Below are positions 23,296 to 35,167 of a stretch of 64,000 nucleotides of DNA, piece by piece. The stretch is from contig CP075493.1 of NCBI GenBank assembly GCA_021613535.1, forward strand, positions 12,090,001-12,154,000, written 5' to 3'. The notes below the pieces were generated by a model. That model worked only from the letters and a program-made list of their open reading frames with translations. It was not told the origin of the DNA and did no database searches. The DNA is from Adineta vaga (Eukaryota; Rotifera). The translations under genes and the position numbers were made by a program. Within the stretch, counting starts at the first letter, position 1; each line of letters opens with the position of its first letter.

Positions 23296-26200
23296 CTAAC
23301 AGCTACTAAGTCCACGCCATTTCTTAACCGCTTCTAAGAATGCTCCTCGATACCATGGTGAAGGCAAAACATATATCATAAAAATCAATGTCGAAGGAAT
23401 ATACGAGATAAAATAACTCAAAAGATACAACCATGAACTTTGAGATGCTTTCACACATCGAAATAATAACGATATCACAACAAAAGGTAATGCTAACACA
23501 ATCAATATCACAGGACTAATCACCAAATGTTTATGTTGATTCAATTGTTCTTTCAAATGTTGAAAACGACTTTTGTATGTTCGAGTTATTGCTCGTTGAC
23601 GAGTAATTCTATAGATGATGCAGAATGCAGAGAGAATATTGATAACGAATGGAATGCACAAGTGAAAAAATGAAACCACTGTTGTATAGATGTATAATGT
23701 GGACGAATGAAGAGTGACACACCAAACACGTCCTTCTTCGACATCATCAAACAAATCACGAGAAAGACATTCATACACATTCGATCCCAGAATTAACAAT
23801 GGTAGAACAAGTACGATTCGTCGAGCAACATACATACTAGTTGATTTACTAAAATGAATTCCTTTCGAAGCATTCACTGCACGTTCGATCGATACACATG
23901 CATTCAACCAACTATTCGTCCACACAAATAGTTTGAGTAAGGGCTCAAGGAATAAACATCCATATCGAAGAACAACACGATTCGTTGACGCATTCATTTG
24001 AGAAAGTAGAACAAACCAAAACTTCAACATTAACATCGTTAGAGTAAGAAGAGAAGTTATCGATAATGTAAACAGATAGATGCCACATCCCACTTGCCGA
24101 GAATCGACACGAGAAAATGTAGCAAGTGAGAGAATACTATTCACAAAACCAAGAATAAATAAAGTCAAAATGAAAAATATACTTGTCTTGATCATTATTG
24201 ATTGGTCAATGATACGCACATTTGGACGGATTTCATATCGAAACAAATCATCAAGTGTAAGTCCAATTCCTTTGGCATAGAACTGACATCGATCACCAAA
24301 GAAACAATCAACACAATCACAAATCGTTGTGAGAGGACATGTTGGATGATCTTGTAAACATTGTCCACCATGTAAACAATGAACATTTCTTGAACATTGA
24401 AAGTTGTTTCCATGATCGAATGGAAAACAATTAGCATAGTTTTCGGTTGTGCATAAGCACATATTTGATTCATCGAAGAAACATTGCAGATGACGACGAG
24501 TTCGACATATAGTATGATACAATTTGATTCGATCGATTTTCCTCAGCTTCATTTCCTTTGAAGTGAGGAGTTCGTTGACGGAAAGACATTGTCGATTTGA
24601 ATCAATGACAGTTGAAATGTTGTATACTTCTGATCGGTGGAGCACAGCTAGAAAATATTTATTATTGAGCAGAATGAAAACCATCTGGAATGGATGTTGC
24701 GAATATATGGTAATATTCGTTTGCATTCTGCTTAATTTTTTGAACGTTGTTTGTGGTACTTCTGGTAGTTCAAATCGAACAAAAGAGTAAATGAATGCTA
24801 ACAAGTATGATGCAGCTTTTAACTGATGGAAACTAATATGTAATTGTAATTGTGAATATTCACATTTTCTGCCTTGGAATTCTTCTTTACATAAACATTC
24901 ATAGCTATTATCGGTAACTATTTCATCAGTTACAACACATTGACCACCATTTCGACAATAGTTTACTGGACACGAGTGTTCAAGTAAACAGCGAGAACCG
25001 AACTTCCCGAGAGGACAAATACAAATCGAACGATTCTTCACATTACCAACACACTTCGAATCAGACGAACAGTCATTGCAGTCAATCGGTATATGACACT
25101 TAGCACCTGACCAACCTCGACGACATTCACAGAAATACTTTTCTTCGTTCGTATACTTCATACAGACACCATGTTCACATGGGAGAGAACAAGAACTTGA
25201 CTGAACAGCTCGGTTCGTTCCCAAAGTCAACACAACAGCAAGTCGATTCACAGGAAGAAAACTAAAAGCAACTTTGAAATACCAACTTGAAATATATTCC
25301 AATGAGATCTTATCATACACATCGATGTGAATAGTATAGTTTTTCGAAAGATTCTTCGGCCGAGTCGAATACAAAAGATATCGATCAAATGGTTGACCAC
25401 ATGTTGTTTTCGAAACATAGATGATTTGTTCATAAGATTGTATTTCTTGGTGGTGATGATTATCATCATCATCATCATCATCGATTAATTTAATGAAAAT
25501 AGCATAAATATGATGTTTATTAATGGCTAAGAATGTTAATGTAAGACTCACACGTTGATTTTGATATTGACACATATTTCCATAGTAGTTTGGTGGACAC
25601 ATACAAATCGACGTATAACTTGCATCCCCGAGCCGTAGGTACAGTGGTGAACCTCGAGTACATCGTAATGATGATATGGTACGTCCGATCTCAAAACTGA
25701 CTCCATCTTCATTATCAAATAACTTGCTCGGCAAATGAGGAATACGATTCGTGATTTGATTTTGAATGACTGGATAGATTTGAGATGTTTCTAATGTAAA
25801 CGCAACACGTTCTAGTGTACCGATTCGACAAAGAATAATTTTGAGTTCTGTTAGATTATAATGAGTCCATTCGTTACACAGTTCGACATCGGACATTTCA
25901 TCATTTCCATTACAGATCATAGAAGAATCAATACACTTCGCCTCATGAAAACAACGAAAATTATACGAGATTCCACCATAAAAGTTCACTGTTTGACATA
26001 GATGAAATTCATCCAGACCTCCAAGACAATCAACAATGCCATTTCGAACTTGGTTTGCTGATAAACATATCTTTGTGTGATTCAATGGTGAGGTGCACTC
26101 AAGATGATGACGATGAGAACAGTTGGATGATCGACAGTTCTCTTCATCTTCACCATTTGGACAATCCCAGACCCCATTACATCGTGTATAAATAGTGTTG

Positions 26201-27801
26201 CATGGCCAGTAATCACACTTAGTCTCATCTGTATCGAGTCGCCCATCGATCGATTCTAGCAAAAGGTCATTTATTCCATTGCATATTTGATTGAATAAGA
26301 TATTATCCCTATTCTTGCCTTCTGTATGTGCGGATAACGGTCGATTGGAGCATCCAAAACGATATGGATCATCAAGTGAACAGCTTAATTCAAAGTCGCG
26401 TTCATCATCTTCCAAATGACAATCTACAATATTGTCGACAATTCGATGTTTCGAAATATATTTAGATGTATTTTTACATCGATATAATGACACATGTTTG
26501 GGATCATATTGATCAGTATATCTCGCTTGACAACCGTAGAAATAAGGTTTCACTGTATCGATGATTGCTTTCCAACTAAGATAGTCGGCATTCATTGTAA
26601 ATCCCATTTCATGAGCATGTCGACATGCATGAGATTCGAAGCGAAATGTTGGTGAAAGATAATCACACAGTCGTTCGTCATAACATATATAATCGGGTGC
26701 GAGAGCAGAGGATATGCTTATTTCGTGAACATCTTTTGGACGATAAAGAAAATGAACATGACCATAGAGAACAGGAGTGATAGGAAAGTGAATGAGATCG
26801 TCACAAGTATGAAGATGATGAATAGCGTCAAGTGAGTGAAAGAATTCTTCGCATTGTATTTCATTTATTTGATGACTAATTCTAGTGAGACAGATCAAAG
26901 CAAGCCAACAGTTGTGTGATAGATTTCCTTGAACAGTCAATGATTTGAAAAGCATCAAATGTCGTCCATTGTCACACTGTTCGTAGTCTTCGACACATTG
27001 TCCATCACCACATGAGAATGTATTTCGACCGGGTGGACAAGTATTTTCTTCACAATGAAATAAACTCGATGGCGAACCATGAGTTGGACAAGGAAGTGTA
27101 TTGAATGCATCTGACTGATCAAGACATGCTCCAGTGATTTGTTCGGCTGTTCGATAGTATTCTGGAATGCATAATCCATTATGACATCGATATTCATTTG
27201 GTTGACATTCATTGATTTCTAGATTGAAGCAATGTACTTCATCGATACCACCATCATTCAGGCAATCGATGCGACCATCACATATTTCACGCCAATCCAG
27301 ACAAAGATAGCTTCCACCACGATCACATTCTAGCAGAGTGTAACATGTAGAGTTAGTTGCAGGCAAATTGAGTTTGAGCTCAATCAATGGTTGTAGTTGA
27401 TCGATTTGAAAAGAATATTGGCATCGAGATCCAAACCATGGGTGTGTACAATTGTAGAATAGTTGATTTGATTGAAGAGATTGATTGTGTTGCTGAATAT
27501 GATGTTGATACTGTTCAGCGAGATCGATCGAAGCAGACCAAATGAAAAGTTGATATGCAGTGACATTCATTTGATGTAGCTGATGGAATGTAAAATTGTG
27601 CTCTTGTGCGTTGAAATAATCTGTTGTAATGAGGTGAGTATGATCTGTTGGACGAAGACAGTATTCAGTTTTAATAAGTGTATTTAAACGGATTGAATAA
27701 AATCGTAAACAATCATGTTGTAAATGATTGGTGATGTAAAAGTTGAAATGAGATTCGACTCTTATCGATAGGAAAAATATGAACAACAGAAGATGTAACA
27801 T
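23296..27801 (-). CDS. giant LDLa/EGF-domain seven-transmembrane receptor, copy B (intact)
   Basis: One intronless frame of 1501 residues. Signal peptide at 1-18, then a unique N-terminal Cys module. LDL-receptor class A repeats follow at about 165-205 (CLDWREICDGRIDCLND), 208-245, 255-285 and 575-600 (CNGVWDCPNGEDEENC), with degenerate ones between. EGF-like modules are at about 770-785, 890-925, 930-950 and 960-1005 (CECRRGWSGAKC; NGGQCV). A further Cys-rich stretch at 1140-1210 precedes a rhodopsin-like 7TM bundle at about 1225-1480. In TM3 the D/ERY position reads SIERAVN, and a basic third intracellular loop (RQRAITRTYKSRF) follows. The C-tail is short. Architecture recalls molluscan GRL101-type LDLa-GPCRs but with EGF modules and no leucine-rich repeats seen. 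Probable plasma-membrane receptor; ligand unknown. Confidence 0.88.
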   Translation of the reverse strand: MLHLLLFIFFLSIRVESHFNFYITNHLQHDCLRFYSIRLNTLIKTEYCLRPTDHTHLITTDYFNAQEHNFTFHQLHQMNVTAYQLFIWSASIDLAEQYQHHIQQHNQSLQSNQLFYNCTHPWFGSRCQYSFQIDQLQPLIELKLNLPATNSTCYTLLECDRGGSYLCLDWREICDGRIDCLNDGGIDEVHCFNLEINECQPNEYRCHNGLCIPEYYRTAEQITGACLDQSDAFNTLPCPTHGSPSSLFHCEENTCPPGRNTFSCGDGQCVEDYEQCDNGRHLMLFKSLTVQGNLSHNCWLALICLTRISHQINEIQCEEFFHSLDAIHHLHTCDDLIHFPITPVLYGHVHFLYRPKDVHEISISSALAPDYICYDERLCDYLSPTFRFESHACRHAHEMGFTMNADYLSWKAIIDTVKPYFYGCQARYTDQYDPKHVSLYRCKNTSKYISKHRIVDNIVDCHLEDDERDFELSCSLDDPYRFGCSNRPLSAHTEGKNRDNILFNQICNGINDLLLESIDGRLDTDETKCDYWPCNTIYTRCNGVWDCPNGEDEENCRSSNCSHRHHLECTSPLNHTKICLSANQVRNGIVDCLGGLDEFHLCQTVNFYGGISYNFRCFHEAKCIDSSMICNGNDEMSDVELCNEWTHYNLTELKIILCRIGTLERVAFTLETSQIYPVIQNQITNRIPHLPSKLFDNEDGVSFEIGRTISSLRCTRGSPLYLRLGDASYTSICMCPPNYYGNMCQYQNQRVSLTLTFLAINKHHIYAIFIKLIDDDDDDDNHHHQEIQSYEQIIYVSKTTCGQPFDRYLLYSTRPKNLSKNYTIHIDVYDKISLEYISSWYFKVAFSFLPVNRLAVVLTLGTNRAVQSSSCSLPCEHGVCMKYTNEEKYFCECRRGWSGAKCHIPIDCNDCSSDSKCVGNVKNRSICICPLGKFGSRCLLEHSCPVNYCRNGGQCVVTDEIVTDNSYECLCKEEFQGRKCEYSQLQLHISFHQLKAASYLLAFIYSFVRFELPEVPQTTFKKLSRMQTNITIYSQHPFQMVFILLNNKYFLAVLHRSEVYNISTVIDSNRQCLSVNELLTSKEMKLRKIDRIKLYHTICRTRRHLQCFFDESNMCLCTTENYANCFPFDHGNNFQCSRNVHCLHGGQCLQDHPTCPLTTICDCVDCFFGDRCQFYAKGIGLTLDDLFRYEIRPNVRIIDQSIMIKTSIFFILTLFILGFVNSILSLATFSRVDSRQVGCGIYLFTLSITSLLTLTMLMLKFWFVLLSQMNASTNRVVLRYGCLFLEPLLKLFVWTNSWLNACVSIERAVNASKGIHFSKSTSMYVARRIVLVLPLLILGSNVYECLSRDLFDDVEEGRVWCVTLHSSTLYIYTTVVSFFHLCIPFVINILSAFCIIYRITRQRAITRTYKSRFQHLKEQLNQHKHLVISPVILIVLALPFVVISLLFRCVKASQSSWLYLLSYFISYIPSTLIFMIYVLPSPWYRGAFLEAVKKWRGLSSC

Positions 27802-28862
27802 TAGTCCAATTCCGAAGAAAGTATGCCTGGTGTTGAGTCTTTTTTATCAGAGTAAGAAATTATAATAGTGAATATTTTTATTTGCCGCACGTTCATAAAA
27901 TGTTGTGATCCGTGTTTCTTGTGGTTTTTTCTTCATGTTCAATTTTAGTTTATAGAATTAGAATCAATATTTTGAAATGGATTATTTATTAGACCAAAAA
28001 TAGAAAATAGTCATTCATCATTCAATGTCTGTCTGATAGTAATAACACTAACGTAAATCTTGACAAGGCTAAATATTTTAAAAAAGCTTCAAACAAGGTG
28101 TGCAATTTATTTGTTTTTTAGCGAGATGGTTGTGGGTGGATTATACAGGAAAAGAACAGTAATAAACATCCGTAGAATATTATGGTAATCGATCATTGTA
28201 AAGATTTTCTTGTATACGTGACTGAATATTTGAAACTTTCTTCATTTCTTGAAGAAGCAACAATACAAAGTGGAAGAGAAAACATGAATTACACATTTAG
28301 AATATGTCAGAATTTCAATTCATTGAAGTAATGATTTTAATGAACAAGAATTAGAACTAAAATATCACTATTGGGTTTGTGTCCTTCTTCAATAAAATGT
28401 TTTTTGCTTTAAGTAAAACGTTTCTGGATAAATTGTATTTTTTTGCATCAGCTCCACGTTGTAAGTATTTGTGCATGCGTGCGTGCTTACCTTTTTGTTC
28501 TTTGACTAGTGAAAAGCATAATCTAATAGTAAGACTTTCTATTTTTTAGATGATCAATCATTTTTCAGTAGTAAGCTAAAAGAACGAGCTATATTTATAG
28601 AAAAAAATTCAAATCTCGATTTAATGAAAATTGTTCGTCCATCTACCTGTTACGTTCCGATATGATATAACTAAATTTGGATAGAAGTACATGATGATCA
28701 AAAAACATACTCGGTTCATGGATTCTTTGTTTGTACACATCTTTCAGTACGTTTAATTATACGATCTCAAGAAGACAATTCAATTAGATTATCTTTATAT
28801 TAAACTCGAACTGATCAGAATTTCTAATTATCATTAAATAGAAAATGTAAAACAAATCACGT
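27802..28862. other. spacer between receptor copy B and its small secreted neighbour
   Basis: About 1.06 kb, matching the 1.13 kb spacer of the other unit in length and in scattered short blocks (CACGTTCA about 90 nt from the ATG; TTTATAGAATT...ATCAAT). No gene recognised. A possible short last exon of the small secreted gene could start near 28800. Confidence 0.5.
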
Positions 28863-29265
28863 TTAAAAGAGACAAAAAAATTCACAATACCTGTGAATAC
28901 GTCTACAAGGATCAACGGACCCTGCACAATTGAGAAAACTGACAAACCCATGTCTGTTAGCTGATAAATTAAGTCTATACCACCTAGCACTAGTCAAGCG
29001 ACCTCGAGTAATAGGCTTCCCAGTGACAAAACAATCACTCTTGTAGGTTTGTCCACTAAGAACAGTACTAATTGGAGGGCATGTATTAGCTGCGCATGTA
29101 TAAACAATACCCCAATGTCGGCATGAAACAGTCCCATTCATGATCTAGAAAAATAGAATTAAAACTAAACATGAAAGCATACTTTACTTATAGTTTTCAT
29201 ACTTGCGAATAGATAGGCATCATATACAGCAAAATGAAAACCGGCAAAATAATCATTTGTTTCAT
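28863..29265 (-). CDS. small secreted Cys-rich protein, copy 2
   Basis: Exon 1 (29203-29265) encodes a 21-residue signal peptide (MKQMIILPVFILLYMMPIYS plus Q). After a 58-nt intron, exon 2 (28863-29144) encodes the mature domain. It has the same pattern as copy 1: SCRHWGIVYTC, CPPIS, SDCFVTGKP, SARWYRLNL, HGFVSFLNCAGSVDPC. The tail after the last shared Cys differs. It either reads on to the stop at 28863 or splices at CACAG/GTATTG to a short exon near 28800. Fold and function are not recognised. Amino-acid similarity to copy 1 is limited to the Cys scaffold and a few aromatic positions, far lower than that of the neighbouring receptor copies. A TATA-like element lies about 70 nt upstream. 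Confidence 0.72.
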
Positions 29266-29330
29266 CTTGTGTTTGTACATGTTCACAACTTATTGTTTTA
29301 CTAATAGAATATCCTATCAGTAATCGACTG

Positions 29331-29340
29331 CTATATATAC
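29331..29340 (-). promoter_or_regulatory. TATA-like box of small secreted gene copy 2
   Basis: Reads GTATATATAG on the minus strand, 66-75 nt before the ATG at 29265, similar in placement to the box of copy 1. Confidence 0.4.
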
Positions 29341-31512
29341 AAAGTCGATTTGATCGAAAAGTAAATCTGCACAGCCAATGCACATTTCGAAAAAAATACT
29401 TTATGAGTCAGTTTTCACCAAATACATTCATACAATAGAAATAATCAATTTCCGAAAGCATGCAGCACTTGATTCAAAGTAAATAATACTTTTAGTTTGT
29501 GGGAGGAAACGAACATTACTCATGAAAATTAAACAGTCTTACCCAACAAATTTTGCTTCTATGATTTCAAAAAATATAATTTTTTTCCTTGCTGGGGAAA
29601 AAACCCAAATATAATGTACATGCAAACTGTGTATTCGTATTTTCAATAGTGACATATACTTTCGTATTTCTTCATGCAAAATCTATCGTCATTGTTCATT
29701 TGAAAATTCATTCATGTCTTAAGATCCATCTTTAAAATAATATTGAAGAATCAAGACTATGATTATATGAAAAATATTTATTTATGCAGTATACACAAAA
29801 GCTTGTCTTCCTCTCAGATCTGTTCAAGATTTCTATAATGCGAGTAATGAACATCTAATAAAAACTATGACCCCACAATATCAACGAAGAATTAAGACTG
29901 ATCTCAAGCGTTACAATAAAAGATTGTTTATATCAAATGCGAAGATACCTAATAGTATTCTTTCTTCAGTTAACTTGAGGAATATAATCATCATGTTAAA
30001 GATACAGATAAAAACGTTTGTTTTTTCCCTGTTCAATTCATGGTTAAACAACTGAAAATTTTTTTTATTATGCATCCTATTTCGAATACTAAAAATCACT
30101 TGAAATTACCTTCGTTGTTTTTCTTTCCATCTCTATTATTTCTGCTTATTTTGTTTTCAATATTTACTTCCTACCACTTCAACATGACGTATTTTTATCC
30201 AACTCGTCAAACGAAAAAAACACTTGTAGAATGATTGTTTGAGTAATGCAATGCTTTTTTTTTCTATGTCCATTACGCAATAACGCCATGTGTCAGTGGA
30301 AGAAAAAGATTTCTGTATACCAAACATCAGAAAGGTTTTTTTTTTGAGTGCATTTGTCAGTCATTTTCTATACAATTTCTTTTTAAACTTGTCATATAGC
30401 GACTTTGTTCTAATTTCGAAGTTGAGAATTAACGATGTTTTATATTATACTTGATTTCAAACATTTCCATATAAATACAATAACTAAAATAAATGAATCA
30501 ATTAATATAGTTGCCGATGTTCTCGAAATACTTCCATGAGTTTTCGTTAAGTTTGAATAGATCATAATTGACGTCATTCTTTTATTATTAAAATAGTATT
30601 TACAATTATACTGATTATAAGTGGATAGAAAAAAATGTCCTTTATGAAAGAAAAGGTGTGAGAAATTTCAAGAGTATTCTTCCACAAGTAATTATTTGAA
30701 ATCAGTTTTTGTATATGCAAGGTAAATAATTTGAAGATGAATCGAAACAATGGAATTATCAAATGTAGAACTCATCGATCAATACAAGAATCAATTAATT
30801 ATCCAAAATGAGAAGCTATAGTCATTATGTCACAGTTACCTATTTTGTTTTTTTGTGTGAGAAGAAAAAAAGAAATGTGCGTAAATGACATCGGTTTGAT
30901 TTTCATTTGATTGAGAAGCAAAATAACGAAGAGATTCGACAATATCACCGTTGCTCGGATTGTGAACGAAATCAAATATGAAATATAACGTACAATCTAT
31001 ATACGATAGTATTGAAGCGTCAATTAAGATTTAATTATAATCATAAAAGAGATCTGAGACAGATATATAAGAAAGAATATTCAGTATAGTATAGTTCGCC
31101 GAGCAGTATTTCTAACCGTGATAATGACCAGTAATATCGACAATCTAAATTCATGTAAAAAGTCAAACATAGTTGTTTATCTTTTACTTCATCTATTTAG
31201 AGTCATTATCAATTTTGTTCGTTACAGTCAACTAATCAATTACAATGCAAATTCTTATTCTAATAACATCATCTAAACTATAGTGAACATAGTGAAATTG
31301 TAAATCTTTTCCCTTTTCATTAAAGTCATATGACTATCACACACGCGAGTTTGTTGATTTCATAGTTTGAAATACAATAAGTGATAGATCATCAGAATTA
31401 ATCAAGTATTTTCTTTTGCATAACTGTGGATATATGAAGTTTTCTATTCTTACTCTTCACCCTTTAGATCATTTCTTAAAAATTAGAAAAGAATTGTCTG
31501 ATAACCATAATT
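29341..31512. other. intergenic, no gene seen
   Basis: About 2.2 kb of AT-rich DNA with T runs. Several 60-codon frames on both strands lack motifs and introns and look like chance. No mobile element or RNA gene recognised. Confidence 0.5.
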
Positions 31513-34500
31513 TTATTCAATATTAATATGAACAAATAAAGTTCCATGAATATAGTTTCCATCTTTCGCTCTTAATTTTATATGTCTATATCCAAGTTGA
31601 AGTGCTGTAAATGGAATACAAGCTTGTCCAAGAAATGACGAAGGACTAAGTCGATCTTTATCACGTACTTCAAATAGTACAACACAAAGTTCTGGACAAT
31701 AAATATCTAAATTTATTGTATAATCCCATAATGGATTAAGTCCATTATTACGTACTGATGGTTCCGATGTTTAGTATGATCAGATTGAATACCATATGTA
31801 ATAACTTCAACATAAGGATCAACAATATCATGATGTTGTATTGAATCTTTTTCTTTTGGTAAATGTTGTGCGCTGATAATATGTATTTGTAAATGCTTCA
31901 TATTTTCATGAATTTTTTCTTTCGGATTAAATATTTGTTCATCAGATAAGAGAAAAGATGGTTTTAGAAGATAACCACAACCGCCATTATCACTAAAAAA
32001 TCCTTGTTGAAGCCACATTGCTTCATCGTTTGCTTGATAATTCAGTGCAACCATTTGAATACCTATAAGATAGGAAATTAATTTCATCATTATTTTCAAT
32101 CAATTCTATTTTTGTACCATAAGTCCAATAAGAAACTGGATGTGTATTACTAGAATTTTGTCGTTTAGTACCAGGATAAATACGTATCAAATGTTTGTTT
32201 GATAATTTAATTATATCAAGATGTTCAGATGTATGTCCACTGATTAATTTGTTCATAGCTGATTCTTTGAACGACATTGAATGAAAACATTGTGCTATAA
32301 AATAAAATAATTGAAGAGTTGATTTCAACTAGAAATTTAAATAAGAAAAATTTTTAAACAAACGCGTAGATATTGTATGATTAACATTCTTGAATGAAAC
32401 AATTTCCGAATAAAATAGTAAATGTGAAAATTCGGGATTATAATCCTTGAAATAAATTTGATAACAAAGAGAAAAAAGAAGGAATCAATTACTTTTGGAT
32501 TGGGTTCAGTTTCATCATCACTTTCATTCGATTGTGAATCAGTTGGAACTTCTCCTTTTCGATGTCGACGACTCTATTATTCACAGAAATGAATGAAACA
32601 AAAACAAAATCTTATTTATCAAATATTACTCGAATAATGATTTTATATTTCAAATCGTCTGGCGATGGTAATGATTGAAAATCATCTTCTAATGGTTTTG
32701 ACAATAGATGATCTTTTAAAATGTCTTTCAAATGACGAGCCATCACACCTTGCTGATTGTACGAACAATGATTTTCTATATTCAGAAAAAGTGGATATCT
32801 AATGAAAAATTTCAAAGATAATCTTATTCAATTCAAAGAATTTCTCATACGGTGAGAAAGTAAATGCTTCTGTTTCAATAGCAGAAATCACTTCTCGAAA
32901 TGTTATTGGTTTAGTTAAGGTTTTTCCATGATAAATAATTGGTTCCATATCAACACCATCATAACAATCCACTAGAATAGATCAAAAAGACTTTAGTATA
33001 TATTTAAAAAAAACTATCATTTTACATTCAACAGCTCGACAACCGATTCGTAATGCATGAATAAATGTTTCACACGTACAGTTACCATAAACTTGATTAC
33101 CACGAATATAACTATTTGAAATATTCAAACAATAAAGATAGATTTCGTTGATACTTACGTATTATGTGATGTCGCAATAAAATAATCCGTAATTGGTCTT
33201 GTCATATCATGATAAACTCGTTGAATTTTATCAAGATTTACAATACAAAATTCATCATGAAGTAAAAGTAAACGAAAACCATCGATACTTAATTCATTAT
33301 ATTTTCGTCCATTATCCGATGGTTCAAATCTATCAATTAATTTCGACGCATCTTCATCTGATACTATTCCTGTATGTTGTTCTTTTTCTAAAAAATCTTT
33401 CAATTGTTTAACAGTTAAATAATCTTTTTTATCAATAACGTTTGACGATGATGGTCGACGATGGCGACGACGATGACGCCTCGAGAAAATACCTCTCTTT
33501 TTTGGAGTATGAAAATGAACTAAAGATGTATTTTGTGGCTGTTCAAGTGGATTTATATGAGCTAATTTAGAAATCACATCATATTGTGAAAGTGTTGCTG
33601 CTGTTTGTTCCGGAGTACTTTCATTAAATCTAAATCAAAGAAATGCAGATATTCTTCATATTTATTATTAGATGATTGTATTTTACCGACAAATAATTTT
33701 AAGTAATTCAGGTCGATGTGATATGAATTTATAAAATGCTAGAAATTCATCTTTATCTAAACTTGTTAAATCTTCATAATTATCTTTTCGAATATTTGCT
33801 TGTTTAAAATATTTCTCGATTTCTTCTTTATTCAGCTTAATATTAAGTGTAGATAGAAGTTTTTCAATTTCATCACGATTTAAATAATTTGAATGATCAC
33901 GATCAGCATGAGTAAATGAAAAATTCAACCATTGATCTATTATTTCATCATATGTACACAAATGAGAATGATAACGATTGACTAAATATTCTAAACTTTC
34001 GATCCATTCAGAACAAATTTGTTCGCTTTCAGCAAGTAAATCAAGAGAATAACGATTATTATTGAAAAGAATTGAAAATGCTAAATTCGATTTTTCTTCA
34101 TTAATAATTCCTTTTTCTAAACATTTTTTCCATACAGTAGTTGTAAAACCAGCACGAATTTGAGTAATACGTTTTATTTTACCTAAATAGAACATCAAGA
34201 ATTTCTCATGAAAAAAAAAGACAAATATTTCTCGTCATCAATCATCATACATGCTTCATATTCAGTTTTATGTTGTGAATGACAAAAATTTATTGCATCT
34301 TCAGATTCTATAAGATAATAAAAATTCAAATGTAAACGACCATTTGATTTAAATTTCGTAAAAGTTTGTCCTGATTTCAATCGATTGATAATATTAAATT
34401 CTTTCATTTCAGTTACAATTGATACATCAGGTTTGTTCAATCTAAAATAATCAAAATAGGTTTATATTTAGAAATTTTTATTGATTATCATATCAAACCT

Positions 34501-34521
34501 TTCCCATTGCGCGTCATCCAT
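31513..34521 (-). CDS. phosphoinositide-specific phospholipase C, delta-like
   Basis: Multi-exon minus-strand gene. ATG at 34519-34521 (MDDAQWER) splices into a PH domain (to about 33990). EF-hands follow (FTHADRDHSNYLNRDEIEK), then an Arg-rich insert (RRHRRRHRR) and a degenerate EF lobe. The catalytic X box has FIATSHNTY with the first catalytic His, CRAVELDCYDG with the calcium-binding Glu/Asp, IIYHGKTLT with the second His, and FLNIENHCS. After an acidic X-Y linker comes the Y box (LIRIYPGTKRQNSSN; GIQMVALNYQ; CGYLLKPSFL). A C2 domain (VDPYVEVITYG ... NGLNPLWDYTI) ends the protein. Introns are 45-70 nt. Two places need one extra base to keep frame: an A9 tract at 34211-34219 in the PH domain and a site in C2 near 31769. 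The enzyme cleaves PIP2 to IP3 and diacylglycerol at the plasma membrane; all key residues are present. Confidence 0.9.
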
Positions 34522-35167
34522 ATTTACGTGCGTATATGTATTTGTTACTAAATACAGTAAATGTATCGAAGGTTTTCTTTTTTTGTTTGTCTATAAGGCG
34601 AGAGATGAATATTGAGTAGAAATAAAAGAACGAAAGACAAGAAGAAAAAGATAGAAAATTAATACCAATTTACCTCTATCGTGGGCGTAAATAGAAGTCA
34701 AGTAATATTAAAGTTTTCGTCGTTCATAATTTTAAATGAAAGAAAGAGAATGTAAATGAAACATTATGAATAAATAATCTTGAATTCAATTGCAATCATT
34801 TTAGCAGTAACAATTGAAGTTTTACATAACTCATAAGCGCAAATATCAAGATTATTAATAAATTTTTTGCTGAATCCAGTTGTAAACCATATAGCATGAA
34901 GTAAAAAACGTTTTATCCTATATATAAATATAAATAAGGAGGTACTGAGTTCATATTCAATTTCATTGTTTATGCGAGTAATGTGTTCATTTGCTCTGCA
35001 GCTATATGATGACGTTCTTATTACTTAATATGTTTCGATTATAATTACTCTAAGAAAGGAAGGGAAGAAATGTGTGTGTGTTTCTTTTTTCTTTCTTTAT
35101 TTCTTCCTATCCACGTTGTTTCATTTGTGTTAAGATTTAGATCCGACAATAAACGCATCTAAAGCTT
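34522..35167. other. intergenic between divergent PLC and nuclear receptor genes
   Basis: About 650 nt. A TATATAAATATAAATAAGG-like element near 34920 could serve the receptor gene. No exon recognised. Confidence 0.5.
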
